Shown here piece by piece: positions 45,799-56,386 of a stretch of 64,000 nucleotides of DNA. The translations under genes were made by a program, and so were the position numbers. The notes beneath the pieces were generated by a model. The model saw nothing but the letters and a program-made list of their open reading frames with translations. It had not been told where the DNA came from and did not search any database. The stretch is from the NCBI GenBank assembly GCA_945271295.1, contig CALYPG010000002.1, forward strand, positions 105,868 to 169,867. The letters run 5' to 3'. Position 1 is the first letter of the stretch, and each line of letters opens with the position of its first letter. Origin of the DNA: an uncultured Gilliamella sp. (GTDB taxonomy: Bacteria; Pseudomonadota; Gammaproteobacteria; Enterobacterales; Orbaceae).

Positions 45799-46766
45799 AT
45801 TGAAACCTTTTTCAATAATAAGAATATAAACAGAGAACCACCAATAAATTCAATCACAATTGATAAAGCACCCACAAGATTAAGCACCTGAGCCAAAAAT
45901 AATTGCCCACCTACCAGAAAAATAATGCCCAATAACACAGCGGTTGGTAACAAGAAGCGGTGTTGACTAGAACCGCTAATACTATAAGCTAAATTAGCAA
46001 TTAATAATCCTAAAAAAGTAAATGGTCCCACTAATGCAGTTGATATAGCGACTAACACCGATACCAATAATAAAATGATAGTGACACTTTTTTGGTAATC
46101 AACGCCTAGATTAATGGCATTATCACGCCCTAATGCTAACACATCAAAACGGTAACGCATGCGCCATAAAAATAAACCAATCACACTAGCAATAACTAAT
46201 GAAAAAATGATTAATACTGGTTCTGCACGAGTAAAGGTGGCAAAAATACGACTCTGTAAAATAGCAAATTCACTTGGTGTCATTAAACGTTGAAGTAGAT
46301 TGGAAAAACTCCGAAACAAAGTTCCTAAAATAATCCCAATTAATAAAACTAAATGTAAATTTTGCTTAAGTTTGGTAAATAAACCACGGTATAAAAATAA
46401 TGAAAATAGAATCAATAATAATGACTCAAATAGAAACTTACCAATGATACCAATATAAGGTATACCCTGTGCATCGACAAAAAAAATCACCAATGTTTGA
46501 ATTAAAACAAATAAAGCTTCAAACCCCATGATAGACGGAGTCAAAATTCGATTATTGGTTACTGTTTGAAATAATAAAGTTGAGGTTGCTGCCGAAAAAG
46601 CGACTAAAAGCATAGTTAAAATAATCCAAGTTCGATGCATTAGAATATAACTAATGTTACCTTTTAGATTGATAGTCATAAAACATACAATGCAGATCAA
46701 TGCAATAATCAATAATATTAATAATCTTTTCATAGCGGAAATATGGTCAGTTTGATTAATTAACAT
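45795..46766 (-). CDS. siderophore ABC importer permease (FecCD family), second subunit
   Basis: Integral membrane protein of 323 residues with about nine hydrophobic segments. The conserved LGVDYQKSVTIILLLVSVLV, split by a loop, and GPFTFLGLLIANLAYSISGS before the end are the coupling and gating motifs of the BtuC/FecCD family. The first ATG overlaps the previous gene by eleven bases; an ATG eleven codons in (MKRLLILL) is an alternative start. It pairs with the other permease to form a heterodimer, resembling VctG/YclO. Confidence 0.9.
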   Translation of the reverse strand: MLINQTDHISAMKRLLILLIIALICIVCFMTINLKGNISYILMHRTWIILTMLLVAFSAATSTLLFQTVTNNRILTPSIMGFEALFVLIQTLVIFFVDAQGIPYIGIIGKFLFESLLLILFSLFLYRGLFTKLKQNLHLVLLIGIILGTLFRSFSNLLQRLMTPSEFAILQSRIFATFTRAEPVLIIFSLVIASVIGLFLWRMRYRFDVLALGRDNAINLGVDYQKSVTIILLLVSVLVAISTALVGPFTFLGLLIANLAYSISGSSQHRFLLPTAVLLGIIFLVGGQLFLAQVLNLVGALSIVIEFIGGSLFIFLLLKKVSM

Positions 46767-47715
46767 GACGTCTTCTACCCAACAACATCAGAAAAATAAT
46801 AGCACCAATTACGCCCAAAATAACACTAACTGGAATTTCGAATGGATAACGGATAACACGACCAATAATATCGCAAACTAACACTAATCCAGCACCAAAA
46901 AGGCAGATCCACGGAATTGTTTTACGCACATTATCGCCAAATAATAAACTCACAATATTGGGTACAATCAAACCTAAAAATGGCAACACTCCCACAACTA
47001 CCACCACAATACCACCAATTAAGGCAATGACAATTAACCCCATTAACATGACTCGTCGATAATTAAGCCCAACATTAACCGAAAAATCACGCCCCAAACC
47101 TGCTACAGTAAATTGATCTGCACTCCAACAGGCGAGTAAGGTCAATCCACCAACCAACCATAATAGTTCATAACGGCCTTTTAATATTCCGGAAAAATCC
47201 CCTGACTCCCAGCCACTAAGTGATTGTAACAAATCAAAGTACATTGCAAAAAAGGTGGTAATAGCGCTAATTACAGCGCCTAACATAATACCGACTAGAG
47301 GCACCATAAGTGCAGATTTGAAAATAATTTTTCGTGAGATCATCATAAATAGCATAGTGCCAAGCATAGCAAATAAACTAGCTACGACCATTTTAGTCAT
47401 AACACTTGCTGCAGGTGCAAAAACCATCATAACTAGCAATCCCAAACTTGCAGATTGGGTGGTGCCCACTAAAGAAGGTTCAACAAATCGATTTTGCGTC
47501 AGTAATTGCATAATCAAACCGGCAACACTCATAGCACTACCCGCTAATATTAATGCAACTGTTCTTGGAATACGGCTAACGAAGAAGATGTCTCGCATGT
47601 TATTATTTGTCAACAGTTCAGACAATGTTACATGCCCTGCACCTATAAATAAACTTATTGCAGTCATTATCAATACAATAACAATGCCTGCAATAAAATA
47701 AAAAGATTTAACCAT
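46756..47715 (-). CDS. siderophore ABC importer permease (FecCD family), first subunit
   Basis: Integral membrane protein of 319 residues. N-terminal RIPRTVALILAGSAMSVAGL and MQLLTQNRFVEPSLVGTTQS, then VVGVLPFLGLIVPNIVSLLF GD near residue 245, are hallmark FecCD sequences. About nine or ten helices. It lies eight bases downstream of the binding-protein gene and overlaps the second permease. Resembles VctD/YclN. Confidence 0.92.
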   Translation of the reverse strand: MVKSFYFIAGIVIVLIMTAISLFIGAGHVTLSELLTNNNMRDIFFVSRIPRTVALILAGSAMSVAGLIMQLLTQNRFVEPSLVGTTQSASLGLLVMMVFAPAASVMTKMVVASLFAMLGTMLFMMISRKIIFKSALMVPLVGIMLGAVISAITTFFAMYFDLLQSLSGWESGDFSGILKGRYELLWLVGGLTLLACWSADQFTVAGLGRDFSVNVGLNYRRVMLMGLIVIALIGGIVVVVVGVLPFLGLIVPNIVSLLFGDNVRKTIPWICLFGAGLVLVCDIIGRVIRYPFEIPVSVILGVIGAIIFLMLLGRRRHVN

Positions 47716-47723
47716 GTTTTACA

Positions 47724-48677
47724 TTAATTATTAGCTGATTTTTGTAAAACTTTATTGATTTGATCCATTAAACGGCTATATGTTTGTATGCCGCCAGCTA
47801 TATACATAGACGTTGAATCTAAATAAACAATATGATTATGCTGCCAAGCATTCGTTTTTTTGATTAGTTCATTATCCAATACTTGCTGAGCAGATTGTGC
47901 TTCTTTATTGCCAATGGCATTATCGCGATCTAACACAAATAACCATTCAGGATTAACGCTTAAAATAAATTCCGCAGTCACTGCATTACCATGACGGCCT
48001 GCTTCTTGGAAAGTTGTTGCTGGTTTAAAATTTAACTGGTCAAAGACAAAACCAAAGCGAGATTTTGAACCATAAGCAGACATTTTACCACCATTAACCA
48101 TGATTACTAATGCTGTGCCTGCATTAGCAGTTTTAGGCTTAAGTTGGTCGATTTTTTGCTGGAAATCAGCAATTAATTTTTTAGCTTCATTTTCTTTATG
48201 AAAAATAGTTCCTAACTGAGTGGTTCGCTGAGTTAGGCTCGTTAAAAAATTAGTCGAATCAATATCTAAGGCAATAGTTGGTGCAATTTCACTTAACTTA
48301 TTATAGACATCGTTAGTACGCCCACCGGCAATAATTACATCTGGTTTGAGGGAGCTTAAAACTTCATAATTTGGTTCAAATAAGGTACCAACATTGGTAT
48401 AGGCTTTATCACTATATTTAGCCAAGAAATCAGGAAAATGGACATCAGATTGTGGAACAGCTGTTACTGGAATATTTAATGCATCTATAATATCTAGTAT
48501 TGCCGGATTAAAAACAACCACATTTTGAGGGTTATCAGGAACGTCTGTTTTTCCTTGTGCATGTTCAATAGTAACCGTTTTTATAGTAGTTTGTTTATCT
48601 GTTTTATTATCGCATCCAGTTAAAGCTAATAATAATGTACATAATACTAAAAATTTAACTTTGATATATGAATACAT
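47724..48677 (-). CDS. siderophore-binding lipoprotein of the ABC importer
   Basis: Periplasmic binding protein of 317 residues. The N-terminal LCTLLLALTGC is a lipoprotein signal with lipobox LTGC, so it is tethered to the membrane. The fold is the two-lobe class III type with AQGKTDVPDNPQNVVVFNPA, FEPNYEVLSSLKPDVIIAGG and a helical backbone. It most resembles FatB/VctP/YclQ/CeuE proteins, which bind catecholate or linear siderophores. A Fur-like box overlaps its promoter. No outer-membrane receptor or TonB gene is seen near it. Confidence 0.9.
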   Translation of the reverse strand: MYSYIKVKFLVLCTLLLALTGCDNKTDKQTTIKTVTIEHAQGKTDVPDNPQNVVVFNPAILDIIDALNIPVTAVPQSDVHFPDFLAKYSDKAYTNVGTLFEPNYEVLSSLKPDVIIAGGRTNDVYNKLSEIAPTIALDIDSTNFLTSLTQRTTQLGTIFHKENEAKKLIADFQQKIDQLKPKTANAGTALVIMVNGGKMSAYGSKSRFGFVFDQLNFKPATTFQEAGRHGNAVTAEFILSVNPEWLFVLDRDNAIGNKEAQSAQQVLDNELIKKTNAWQHNHIVYLDSTSMYIAGGIQTYSRLMDQINKVLQKSANN

Positions 48678-48712
48678 TTGATCTCCTAATTGTCAATCCC
48701 AGATATAGATTA

Positions 48713-48745
48713 AAATGATAAACAAAATAATTATCATTTTCATTA
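48713..48745. promoter_or_regulatory. Fur box upstream of the siderophore operon
   Basis: AAATGATAAAC and AATTATCATTTTCATTA contain overlapping inverted hexamers of the GATAATGATAATCATTATC type, roughly 40-65 bases before the binding-protein start. Repression by Fur with iron is the expected control. Confidence 0.75.
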
Positions 48746-48972
48746 TTGGATTGTAGCGAAAAACCAAATGGGGTTCAATGTTCTTTAAATATTTAAAGGA
48801 GCTAATGATATAATTATTGTCCCAATAAACTTTCTGAACTTAATATTATTATAACTACCTAAAAAAGATGATAATCATCAATAAACATAAAAGAATAACA
48901 TTATTATAATAATGGGAATGTTGATTTTTATTAAAAAAATACATAATATTTATCAAAAAAAGAGAGAATGGT

Positions 48973-49347
48973 ATGAAGAAATTACTTATTATTATTTTTG
49001 CATTTTGCTTATTTGGATGTATGTCAACGCCTAGCGAAAAAGATTTGGCAACAGTAGACTTTGGTAGTAAACCAGTTAATTATGAAGAAAATATTAAAAA
49101 TATTATAGGAGCAAAATTAAAAGACCCGTTTTCTGCTCAATATAAATTTGGCAACCCTAGAAAAGGATATCGTAAAGGTGGATTAACTTTCGACATTGCG
49201 TATGGTTGGATTGTTCCTGTTCAGGTTAATGCAAAAAATAGCTTTGGAGGTTATGTTGGCTTTGAAACTTTATATTTTATGATATCTGGGGAACTAATTG
49301 AAAACGTTACATACAATTATAGATATGGAGATGTAGTATTATTATAA
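48973..49347 (+). CDS. small hypothetical lipoprotein
   Basis: A 124-residue protein with a lipoprotein signal (LLIIIFAFCLFGC) and lipobox FGC at residue 16. The mature part has IIGAKLKDPFSAQYKFGNPR and VQVNAKNSFGGYVGFETLYF, a pattern I have the impression of seeing in uncharacterised exported proteins of Proteobacteria. Function unknown. AGAGAG precedes the start. It stands alone between the siderophore operon and glnG. Confidence 0.7.
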   Translation: MKKLLIIIFAFCLFGCMSTPSEKDLATVDFGSKPVNYEENIKNIIGAKLKDPFSAQYKFGNPRKGYRKGGLTFDIAYGWIVPVQVNAKNSFGGYVGFETLYFMISGELIENVTYNYRYGDVVLL

Positions 49348-49493
49348 TAATATATTATAAAGTTCTAAGCGTTTGAATTTTATGTATATCTATTAGTATG
49401 TTTTTGCTACGGGCGTATTATAGTTTAGTGTAAACTATCTATAGTTAACTATAATCTCACAAATAAATTAACTAGCAAAAAACTATTAAAAAA

Positions 49494-50945
49494 CTATTGT
49501 GTATTTTTTGTATCAATCGATAACTCTTTAAGTTTTCGTGTTAAAGTATTGCGCCCCCAGCCTAATAAATGAGCGGCATCTTGTTTATGTCCACGGGTAA
49601 AATTAAGTGCACAATTTAATAAAATACGCTCAACATCACTCACTGCTTCAGTTAATATCTCTGTTTTACCAGAAATCAGTGCTTGCTTTGCCCATTGTTC
49701 GAGTAAAGTTTGCCAATTCACCCCTTGCTGAACTTGGGTGCTTGGAAGCGTATTTACTTCATTATCAATTGCAATCTTAGGTTTGGATATTTTTAGCAAT
49801 TCAGGGGGTAAATCTTGAATTAAAATTTCTTTACTTGAAGACATTACCGTTACCCATCGGCAAGTATTTTCAAGCTGTCTAACATTCCCCGGCCAATTAA
49901 ACATACATAACACATTCAATGCCTCAGGGCTAAATATTTTATTTTCTACGCCTAATTCTTTAGCCGTAGTAACCAAAAAATGTTCAGCTAACTTTGGAAT
50001 ATCTTGAGCTCGATCGCGTAGCGGTGGTAATAAAATTCGAATAACATTTAGACGATGGAATAGATCTTCTCGAAATTTACCTTCCCTTACTCTCAATTCC
50101 AAATCTTGGTGAGTTGCGGCAATAATACGTACATCTACTTTAACCGGTGAATATCCGCCAATTCGATAAAACTGCCCATCAGCTAGTACCCTTAATAACC
50201 GCGTTTGTACATCAAGCGGCATATCGCCAATTTCGTCCAAAAAAAGTGTACCACCATTAGCTTGCTCAAACCGTCCATGCCTAATTTGAGCAGCTCCCGT
50301 AAATGCACCTTTTTCGTGTCCAAATAGTTCAGACTCAATCAGATCCTTAGGAATTGCTGCCATATTTAATGCAATAAAAGGCGCATTTGCTCGAGGACTA
50401 TGCGTATGCAGTGCTTTAGCGACTAACTCTTTACCCGTTCCTGATTCGCCATTAATTAATACACTGATAGATGATTTTGATAAACGTCCGATAATACGAA
50501 AAACCTCTTGCATTGAAGGTGCTTCACCAATAATACCTGTTGATGCTTTGGCGGTGGTATGAGAATTCGTTTTTTGATTTTGGCTTTGTAAAATAGCGCG
50601 CTCAACTAATTGAATGACTTCATCAACATCAAAAGGCTTAGGAATATAATCATAAGCACCTTTTTGGTAAGCATTAACTGCTGCATCAAGATCAGAATGC
50701 GCAGTCATAATAATTACGGGTAAATTAGGAATCTGTTCTTTTACATAATGTAATAAAGTCAAACCATCAATTCCTGGCATTTTAATATCAGAAATTAATA
50801 CGGCCGGTTTTTGCGCCTGAGTGGCTAATGCATCAATGACTTCTTGACCACTGGCAAAGCTGACACAATTATAATTAACTGTAGTTAATGCTTTTTCTAA
50901 TACCCAGCGAATAGAACTATCATCATCAACAATCCAAACATTCAT
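49494..50945 (-). CDS. glnG: nitrogen regulator NtrC (GlnG)
   Basis: Sigma-54-dependent activator of 483 residues (469 in E. coli). Receiver domain with [17 protein letters not shown] and phospho-acceptor Asp in [11 protein letters not shown]. The AAA+ domain has Walker [16 protein letters not shown], the sigma-54 contact GAFTGA and Walker [14 protein letters not shown]. The C-terminal Fis-type helix-turn-helix is [20 protein letters not shown]. When phosphorylated by GlnL it activates glnA and other nitrogen genes. Third gene of glnALG, 12 bases after glnL. Confidence 0.96.
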   Translation of the reverse strand: MNVWIVDDDSSIRWVLEKALTTVNYNCVSFASGQEVIDALATQAQKPAVLISDIKMPGIDGLTLLHYVKEQIPNLPVIIMTAHSDLDAAVNAYQKGAYDYIPKPFDVDEVIQLVERAILQSQNQKTNSHTTAKASTGIIGEAPSMQEVFRIIGRLSKSSISVLINGESGTGKELVAKALHTHSPRANAPFIALNMAAIPKDLIESELFGHEKGAFTGAAQIRHGRFEQANGGTLFLDEIGDMPLDVQTRLLRVLADGQFYRIGGYSPVKVDVRIIAATHQDLELRVREGKFREDLFHRLNVIRILLPPLRDRAQDIPKLAEHFLVTTAKELGVENKIFSPEALNVLCMFNWPGNVRQLENTCRWVTVMSSSKEILIQDLPPELLKISKPKIAIDNEVNTLPSTQVQQGVNWQTLLEQWAKQALISGKTEILTEAVSDVERILLNCALNFTRGHKQDAAHLLGWGRNTLTRKLKELSIDTKNTQ

Positions 50946-50957
50946 TTTTAATTTACC

Positions 50958-52007
50958 TCACTGCTTGATTGGCAAATAGACAGAAAATTCTGTGTGCCCC
51001 GGCCAACTATTAAATTCAATCTTACCATGATGCTGATCAACAATATTACGTGCAATTGAAAGGCCAATTCCTGTCCCGCCTTCATAACCACTTACCATTG
51101 GGTAAAAAAGCGTATCTTGCAGATGCACAGGTACTCCTGGACCGTTATCTTCAATATCAATGCGAGCACATAAGCGATAACGTTGACCATGTAATGTGAT
51201 TTGAAAAGCCGTTCTGGTTCTAATGATAATAGTTCCAATATTGGAACCTATCGCCTGCAACGCATTACGAATAATATTTAAAATTACCTGTTCTATCTGT
51301 TCAGAATCATGAATCAGATCAGGTAAACTAGGATCATAGTCCCGTAGAATTTCAATGTTTTGTGGTTTTTCTAAACATAGTAGTGTATAAATTCTTTCAA
51401 TTGATCTATGAATATTCTGCTTTGTTTGCTGTAATCTCTGTTGTGGTCCTAATAACCTGTCAACTAAATTTCTTAACCGATCTGCTTGCTCAATAATAAT
51501 TTGTGTATAGTCTTGTAATTCGTTGTTAGGTAACTTTCGTGATAATAATTGAGCGGCACCTCTTAATCCCCCTAGCGGGTTTTTTATTTCGTGCGCTAAA
51601 CCTCGAACTAACTCACGTGCTGCACTTTGTTGTGCTTGTTGTAATTGTTCTTGGCTTAATCGTTTATGATTATTTAATGGAATCATTTCAATCAAAATAT
51701 TGCCTTTCTCTAAAGGCTGAGCGGTTAACGATAAAATATGCAATTCATTATTAATAACTAAGTTAACTTCATTATCAGTAAATCCTTGATTTTTTGCTAA
51801 TGCCGTTTGCATCAACTCAATATCAAGTGAAAAATAACTTAATAGATCGGGGAAATAACTGTCTAATAATTTTTTTGAACTTTGAGCTAATAGTTGCTGT
51901 GCCGCAGCATTAACATAAATAATATTAAGATTCTTATCAAGTAATAAAATACTTGTAATCATAGAATCGAGAACCAGATTAGCATCAGACTCATTATCAA
52001 ATGTCAT
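50958..52007 (-). CDS. glnL: nitrogen sensor kinase/phosphatase NtrB (GlnL)
   Basis: Cytosolic histidine kinase of 349 residues, exactly the E. coli length. N-terminal PAS domain ([20 protein letters not shown]), histidine in [21 protein letters not shown] box [17 protein letters not shown] and G boxes [10 protein letters not shown] and [11 protein letters not shown]. It phosphorylates or dephosphorylates NtrC under PII control. The frame extends to a GTG ten codons upstream; the ATG aligns residue for residue with the E. coli start. It lies between glnA and glnG. Confidence 0.95.
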   Translation of the reverse strand: MTFDNESDANLVLDSMITSILLLDKNLNIIYVNAAAQQLLAQSSKKLLDSYFPDLLSYFSLDIELMQTALAKNQGFTDNEVNLVINNELHILSLTAQPLEKGNILIEMIPLNNHKRLSQEQLQQAQQSAARELVRGLAHEIKNPLGGLRGAAQLLSRKLPNNELQDYTQIIIEQADRLRNLVDRLLGPQQRLQQTKQNIHRSIERIYTLLCLEKPQNIEILRDYDPSLPDLIHDSEQIEQVILNIIRNALQAIGSNIGTIIIRTRTAFQITLHGQRYRLCARIDIEDNGPGVPVHLQDTLFYPMVSGYEGGTGIGLSIARNIVDQHHGKIEFNSWPGHTEFSVYLPIKQ

Positions 52008-52085
52008 CGTTGGATTTCCGTCCTCATTAAAATCCACCGCAACAAGCGGTGGATAATGCTTTAAGATTTTTTCAAAAAATACTAT

Positions 52086-53495
52086 CTATAAACTATAATA
52101 TAATTCGAATTCTACTGGATGTGGAGTCATACGAACACGATCAACATCTTGACGTTTTAATTCTATATAAGCATCAATAGTATCGTTAGTGAAGACATTT
52201 CCACGAATTAAAAATTCACGATCAGCATTTAATGCATCTAATGCTTCTTCAAGTGAACCAGCTACTTGAGGAATAAGTTTAGATTCTTCTGGAGGTAAAT
52301 CGTATAAATTTTTATCCATTGCATCGCCCGGATGAATCTTATTAATAATGCCATCTAAACCAGCCATTAATTGTGCCGCAAATGATAAATACGGATTACC
52401 AGCTGGATCGGGGAAACGCACTTCAACACGACGAGCTTTAGGATTTGTTACAACAGGTATGCGAATGGATGCAGAACGATTACGTGCAGAATAAGCAAGC
52501 ATAACTGGTGCTTCATAACCCGGTACTAAACGTTTATAAGAGTTAGTTGCTGGGTTGGTAAAAGCATTTATTGCTTTAGCATGTTTGATAATACCGCCGA
52601 TATAAAATAGAGCCATTTCAGAAAGGCCTGCATATTTATCGCCTGCAAATAAATTTACACCATCTTTAGATAAAGATTGATGGCAGTGCATACCAGAACC
52701 ATTATCACCAAACATTGGTTTAGGCATGAAAGTAGCCGTCTTGCCATAGGCATCAGCGACATTTTGAACCACATATTTATAGATTTGTACTTCGTCAGCT
52801 TTTTTAGTAAGGGTATTAAAACGGCAGGCGATTTCATTTTGACCAGCGGTGGCAACTTCGTGATGGTGAGCTTCAACCACTAAACCTAGTTGCTCCATAA
52901 TTAAGCACATTTGAGAGCGAATATCTTGTGATGAATCAACAGGAGGAAGTGGAAAATATCCACCTTTTACGCCAGGACGGTGACCTTTGTTACCTTCTTC
53001 ATATTTAGTACCAGAGTTCCAAGCTGCTTCAATATCATCAATATGCACAAAACTACCTGACATTGGTGAACCAAAACGCACATCATCAAATAAGAAAAAT
53101 TCAGGTTCTGGTCCAAAGATTACGGTATCAGCAATACCAGATGATTTTAAAAACTCTTCAGCTCGTTTGGCGATAGAACGCGGGTCGCGATCATAACCTT
53201 GTAATGTCGCTGGTTCTAACACATCACAGCGGAGATTTAATGTTACATCTTCAAAAAATGGATCAATTACCGCACTTGATGTATCAGGCATTAATACCAT
53301 ATCAGATTCATTAATGCCCTTCCAACCTGCAATTGATGAACCATCAAACATTTTACCGTCTTCAAAAAAATCAGCATCAATTTGACTAACAGGAATAGTG
53401 ACGTGTTGTTCTTTACCTTTAGTATCAGTAAAACGTAAGTCAACAAACTTAACATCATTTTCTTTAATTAGCGTTAAAACTTTTTGTGTAGACAT
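52086..53495 (-). CDS. glnA: glutamine synthetase type I
   Basis: Makes glutamine from glutamate, ammonia and ATP as a dodecamer. 469 residues as in E. coli. Signatures are [60 protein letters not shown] and the adenylylation site Tyr in NLYDLPPEE. The last implies control by GlnE. The frame extends seven codons upstream; the ATG used follows GGAGAAG. It heads glnALG and has a sigma-54 promoter with NtrC sites. Confidence 0.97.
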   Translation of the reverse strand: MSTQKVLTLIKENDVKFVDLRFTDTKGKEQHVTIPVSQIDADFFEDGKMFDGSSIAGWKGINESDMVLMPDTSSAVIDPFFEDVTLNLRCDVLEPATLQGYDRDPRSIAKRAEEFLKSSGIADTVIFGPEPEFFLFDDVRFGSPMSGSFVHIDDIEAAWNSGTKYEEGNKGHRPGVKGGYFPLPPVDSSQDIRSQMCLIMEQLGLVVEAHHHEVATAGQNEIACRFNTLTKKADEVQIYKYVVQNVADAYGKTATFMPKPMFGDNGSGMHCHQSLSKDGVNLFAGDKYAGLSEMALFYIGGIIKHAKAINAFTNPATNSYKRLVPGYEAPVMLAYSARNRSASIRIPVVTNPKARRVEVRFPDPAGNPYLSFAAQLMAGLDGIINKIHPGDAMDKNLYDLPPEESKLIPQVAGSLEEALDALNADREFLIRGNVFTNDTIDAYIELKRQDVDRVRMTPHPVEFELYYSL

Positions 53496-53561
53496 GAATC
53501 TTCTCCATTGAGACAAATAATTATTCAGAATAAAAGGCTATTTTGCCAAGTAATTTATTTA

Positions 53562-53577
53562 TGCAAATATAATGCCA
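53562..53577 (-). promoter_or_regulatory. sigma-54 promoter of glnA
   Basis: On the minus strand TGGCAT, five bases, TTGCA match the -24/-12 consensus TGGCAC-N5-TTGCW with correct GG-GC spacing. It lies about 67 bases before the glnA start. Confidence 0.88.
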
Positions 53578-53634
53578 TTTTTTTATTATGATTATTCAAT
53601 GGATTTATTGAACAAATAATACAAATATTATTTT

Positions 53635-53674
53635 TGCACCAAAATATAACATTAAGTGCTATGACAATGCACCA
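53635..53674. promoter_or_regulatory. NtrC-binding half-sites upstream of glnA
   Basis: Two copies of TGCACCAAAATA begin 33 bases apart, about three helical turns, and lie 60-110 bases upstream of the -24 element. Each matches the TGCACCA half of the NtrC site; AGTGCTAT between them may supply one opposite half. The arrangement parallels the E. coli glnAp2 enhancer. Confidence 0.78.
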
Positions 53675-53805
53675 AAATAATTCATAATAATATTAATGAT
53701 AACTTTTAATATTCAAAAATAGCCAAAAAACAGCTAAATAAATATTATTTATATCATATACAAAATCGAATGAATCAAAGTTTACAACATTTAATATAAC
53801 TAAAA

Positions 53806-55260
53806 TTATACACTATCCCTATCTCCTGAGATGACTAAATAAAATGTAATTTTGTTCCAATCATACTCAATAGTTTCTTCTGAACTAAATGACACCATAT
53901 ACCGCAAATTATCTTTAGGATTAGTCAAGTAAGTTGACGGGTAACCACCTTCCGTCACCCAAGCACAGCAAATTAATTTAAGTTCACCTATTCCCATGGT
54001 TTTAGCTATATATTGATGAGCTTGTTTAGCATATTTCCCTTCAATTTTGTAAGTGACGCTGACAGGTCTTGTTTGCCCTCCATCATTAACTTTGCAGTTG
54101 TCATATTGAAAAAAATCAGGCGCATTTGCATCAAATTCTCGCAAAAAATCACGACAAGTTAAATCTGGATCATATTGAAAAGGAGGAAAATACTCAGCAT
54201 ATTTGATTTTTAAATCACGTATTTTTGTTTGCTTTAATTGCGCAATTTGTTTATCAAATTGAGTTAAGGCATCAGGATTGTCAGGAAAAAAGGTTGTCAA
54301 TAAATCTAATTTTTCGTTTGCAGTAACATAATCACTATCTGAAATAATATCAACAAACATCAAATTCCATAGCTTTTCTTGTTTATTAATATATTCGGCT
54401 TTGGTTATTTCTTTAATCAACTCATCATGATCAATAAGATTGAGGTCACGATAACAATCATAATAAAGGTCAATAGCCTTACTTATATTTTGCTCGATAC
54501 CATAACCATTCAATATAAGCCAAGCAAGTGTAGTTTGTACGTGAAGTTTTAATGAAAAATCAGGATCTTTTTTCATTATTTTTGCATATACTAAATAAGC
54601 GTTATGATAATCACCATTTTCTAAATAATAATTAGCTAACAAATTTTCAGCATTTATTGTTTCGCTTTCAAATACCGAAATTTCATTCATCTTATTGATA
54701 ACGTTTAATGCAGTTTGCTTTTGATCCAATTTAGATAAATAGAGGTGCACAAGCATCTTTAATGCAGGTAAATAGTTTTGTTGTGCTGCTTTTAGATACC
54801 AATTTTCTGCTTGTTGATAATGATGTTGCTTAAAAAAGATATTACCTAAACTGTACTTAGCTTGTACTACATCTGTATCGGCAGCTTTATAATAATATTG
54901 CATGGCTAAATTTAAATTTTTACCTGTTGTTCCCAAGTAACCTTTTTCATAGCAAAATCCGGTATTATGTAATTGATCAACTACGTTTTGATCTACTGCT
55001 TTTTTAGTCCAAAAACAAAAATCTTCATAATTAGGTGTCTGGCACTGATTATTAGCAAAAAATTGATTATTGTTACAACTTTCATCCTTAATGACTTGCA
55101 TCGTTCTTTCTGGGTTAAATAACCATGCTAATTGAGCTTGTGCGTCTTTATTGCCATCATGAGCTTGCTGCCAAATATCGTCTATTTTATTCACAGCAAA
55201 AGCTGAATTTATTGAAAAATATAGAAATATAAACAGCAGGAAAAATCGTCTAAATTCCAT
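53806..55260 (-). CDS. secreted Sel1/TPR-repeat protein
   Basis: Exported protein of 484 residues. A signal peptide (FFLLFIFLYFSINSAFA) is cut near residue 22. Helical repeats of the Sel1/TPR kind cover residues about 30-310, for example DAQAQLAWLF, AMQYYYKAADTDVVQAKYSL and AENWYLKAAQQNYLPALKML. The C-terminal third (residues about 350-484) is a different, beta-rich domain with paired cysteines. Such proteins usually scaffold envelope complexes. I recognise no specific homologue. It is transcribed alone. Confidence 0.75.
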   Translation of the reverse strand: MEFRRFFLLFIFLYFSINSAFAVNKIDDIWQQAHDGNKDAQAQLAWLFNPERTMQVIKDESCNNNQFFANNQCQTPNYEDFCFWTKKAVDQNVVDQLHNTGFCYEKGYLGTTGKNLNLAMQYYYKAADTDVVQAKYSLGNIFFKQHHYQQAENWYLKAAQQNYLPALKMLVHLYLSKLDQKQTALNVINKMNEISVFESETINAENLLANYYLENGDYHNAYLVYAKIMKKDPDFSLKLHVQTTLAWLILNGYGIEQNISKAIDLYYDCYRDLNLIDHDELIKEITKAEYINKQEKLWNLMFVDIISDSDYVTANEKLDLLTTFFPDNPDALTQFDKQIAQLKQTKIRDLKIKYAEYFPPFQYDPDLTCRDFLREFDANAPDFFQYDNCKVNDGGQTRPVSVTYKIEGKYAKQAHQYIAKTMGIGELKLICCAWVTEGGYPSTYLTNPKDNLRYMVSFSSEETIEYDWNKITFYLVISGDRDSV

Positions 55261-55391
55261 TTTGGTATGATCCTATTATTAATAAACACTATTACTATAA
55301 AACAAGTTTTCTTAAGTTGGTACTATATTTCATTGCACAATATCGTTATAATCTCGGGCTAATATTGAATAAATCAGGTAATTATATAAGT

Positions 55392-55832
55392 ATGGACTTT
55401 ATTACACTCGAAATTATACCTTTTATTAAAAATCATCTTATACTCTCATTAGGCTGGATAGTTTTATTTGTTGCAATCATTGTATTAACGATAAAAAGTA
55501 AATTATCAAAGGTAAAAATCATTAATAATGCGCAAGCGATCAATATGATCAACAAACAAAATGCTATCATTGTTGATATTCGTTCTGCTGATAGTTTTAA
55601 AAAAGGACATATTACTCAATCACATAATATCTTGCCCATTGATATTAAAAATGCCAGTGCAAAATCTATTGAAAAATTCAAAGAAAACCTCATTATTTTG
55701 ATTGACGAAAATGGGTTATCTTCACCTGGTATTGGTGAAACATTAGTTAAACAAGGATTTTTACATATCTTTGCATTGAAAGATGGCATAGCTGGATGGA
55801 ATGGCGAAAATTTACCGCTGGTTAGAAAATAA
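55392..55832 (+). CDS. yibN: YibN-like membrane rhodanese-domain protein, active Cys absent
   Basis: A 146-residue protein with an N-terminal membrane helix (ILSLGWIVLFVAIIVLTI) and a cytosolic rhodanese domain (AIIVDIRSADSFKKGHITQS; FALKDGIAGWNGENLPLVRK). E. coli YibN (143 residues) has the same layout. The loop that holds the catalytic Cys in rhodaneses reads IDENGLSSPG here, with no cysteine in the domain, so sulfur transfer is unlikely. I start at the ATG 25 codons inside the longest frame. Gene order yibN-secB-gpsA matches enterobacteria except that grxC is missing. Confidence 0.85.
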   Translation: MDFITLEIIPFIKNHLILSLGWIVLFVAIIVLTIKSKLSKVKIINNAQAINMINKQNAIIVDIRSADSFKKGHITQSHNILPIDIKNASAKSIEKFKENLIILIDENGLSSPGIGETLVKQGFLHIFALKDGIAGWNGENLPLVRK

Positions 55833-55857
55833 TATTATTTAAAAATAAGGCATTATC

Positions 55858-56346
55858 ATGACAGAACAAAACAATACGCAACAAACTGAAACAGAATTTG
55901 CAATTCAACGAATTTATACTAAAGATGTTTCATTCGAAACCAATAATGTGCCTGAGATTTTCACTAAAGAATGGCAACCTGAAATGAATATGGAGTTAAA
56001 TTTTTCTTCTCAAACATTAAACGAAAATATTTATGAAGTTGCATTACGTGTAACTGTCACAATGAAATCACATGGCGAAGTTGTGTATATTTGTGAAGTT
56101 ACTCAAGCAGGTATTTTCGTATTAGTTGGATTTAATGAAAGTCAACTTCAACATTGTCTTGGTGCATATTGTCCTAATATTTTATTTCCTTATGCGCGTG
56201 AAACAATTGCCAGTTTAGTAAGTAAAGGTTCTTTTCCATCGGTTAATTTAGAGCCTGTGAATTTCGATGCGCTGTTTATGAACTATATTCAACAACAACA
56301 GGCTCAAGCTCAAGCCCAAGCTGAGTCAACTGACACGTTACAATAA
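55858..56346 (+). CDS. secB: protein-export chaperone SecB
   Basis: Tetrameric cytosolic chaperone that keeps precursors unfolded and hands them to SecA. 162 residues (155 in E. coli). Family stretches are [60 protein letters not shown] and [13 protein letters not shown]. The C-terminal tail is unusually rich in Gln and Ala. AAGGC lies before the ATG. It follows yibN by 25 bases and is followed by gpsA by 40. Confidence 0.95.
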   Translation: MTEQNNTQQTETEFAIQRIYTKDVSFETNNVPEIFTKEWQPEMNMELNFSSQTLNENIYEVALRVTVTMKSHGEVVYICEVTQAGIFVLVGFNESQLQHCLGAYCPNILFPYARETIASLVSKGSFPSVNLEPVNFDALFMNYIQQQQAQAQAQAESTDTLQ

Positions 56347-56386
56347 TCAGCGCTCTTTGGTACTAATAAAGAGTTTTATATTATTT

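Noticed and set aside
47255..47701. 148-codon plus-strand frame opposite the siderophore permease
   Set aside because: Shadow frame over a typical FecCD permease; the composition mirrors codon bias of the true gene.
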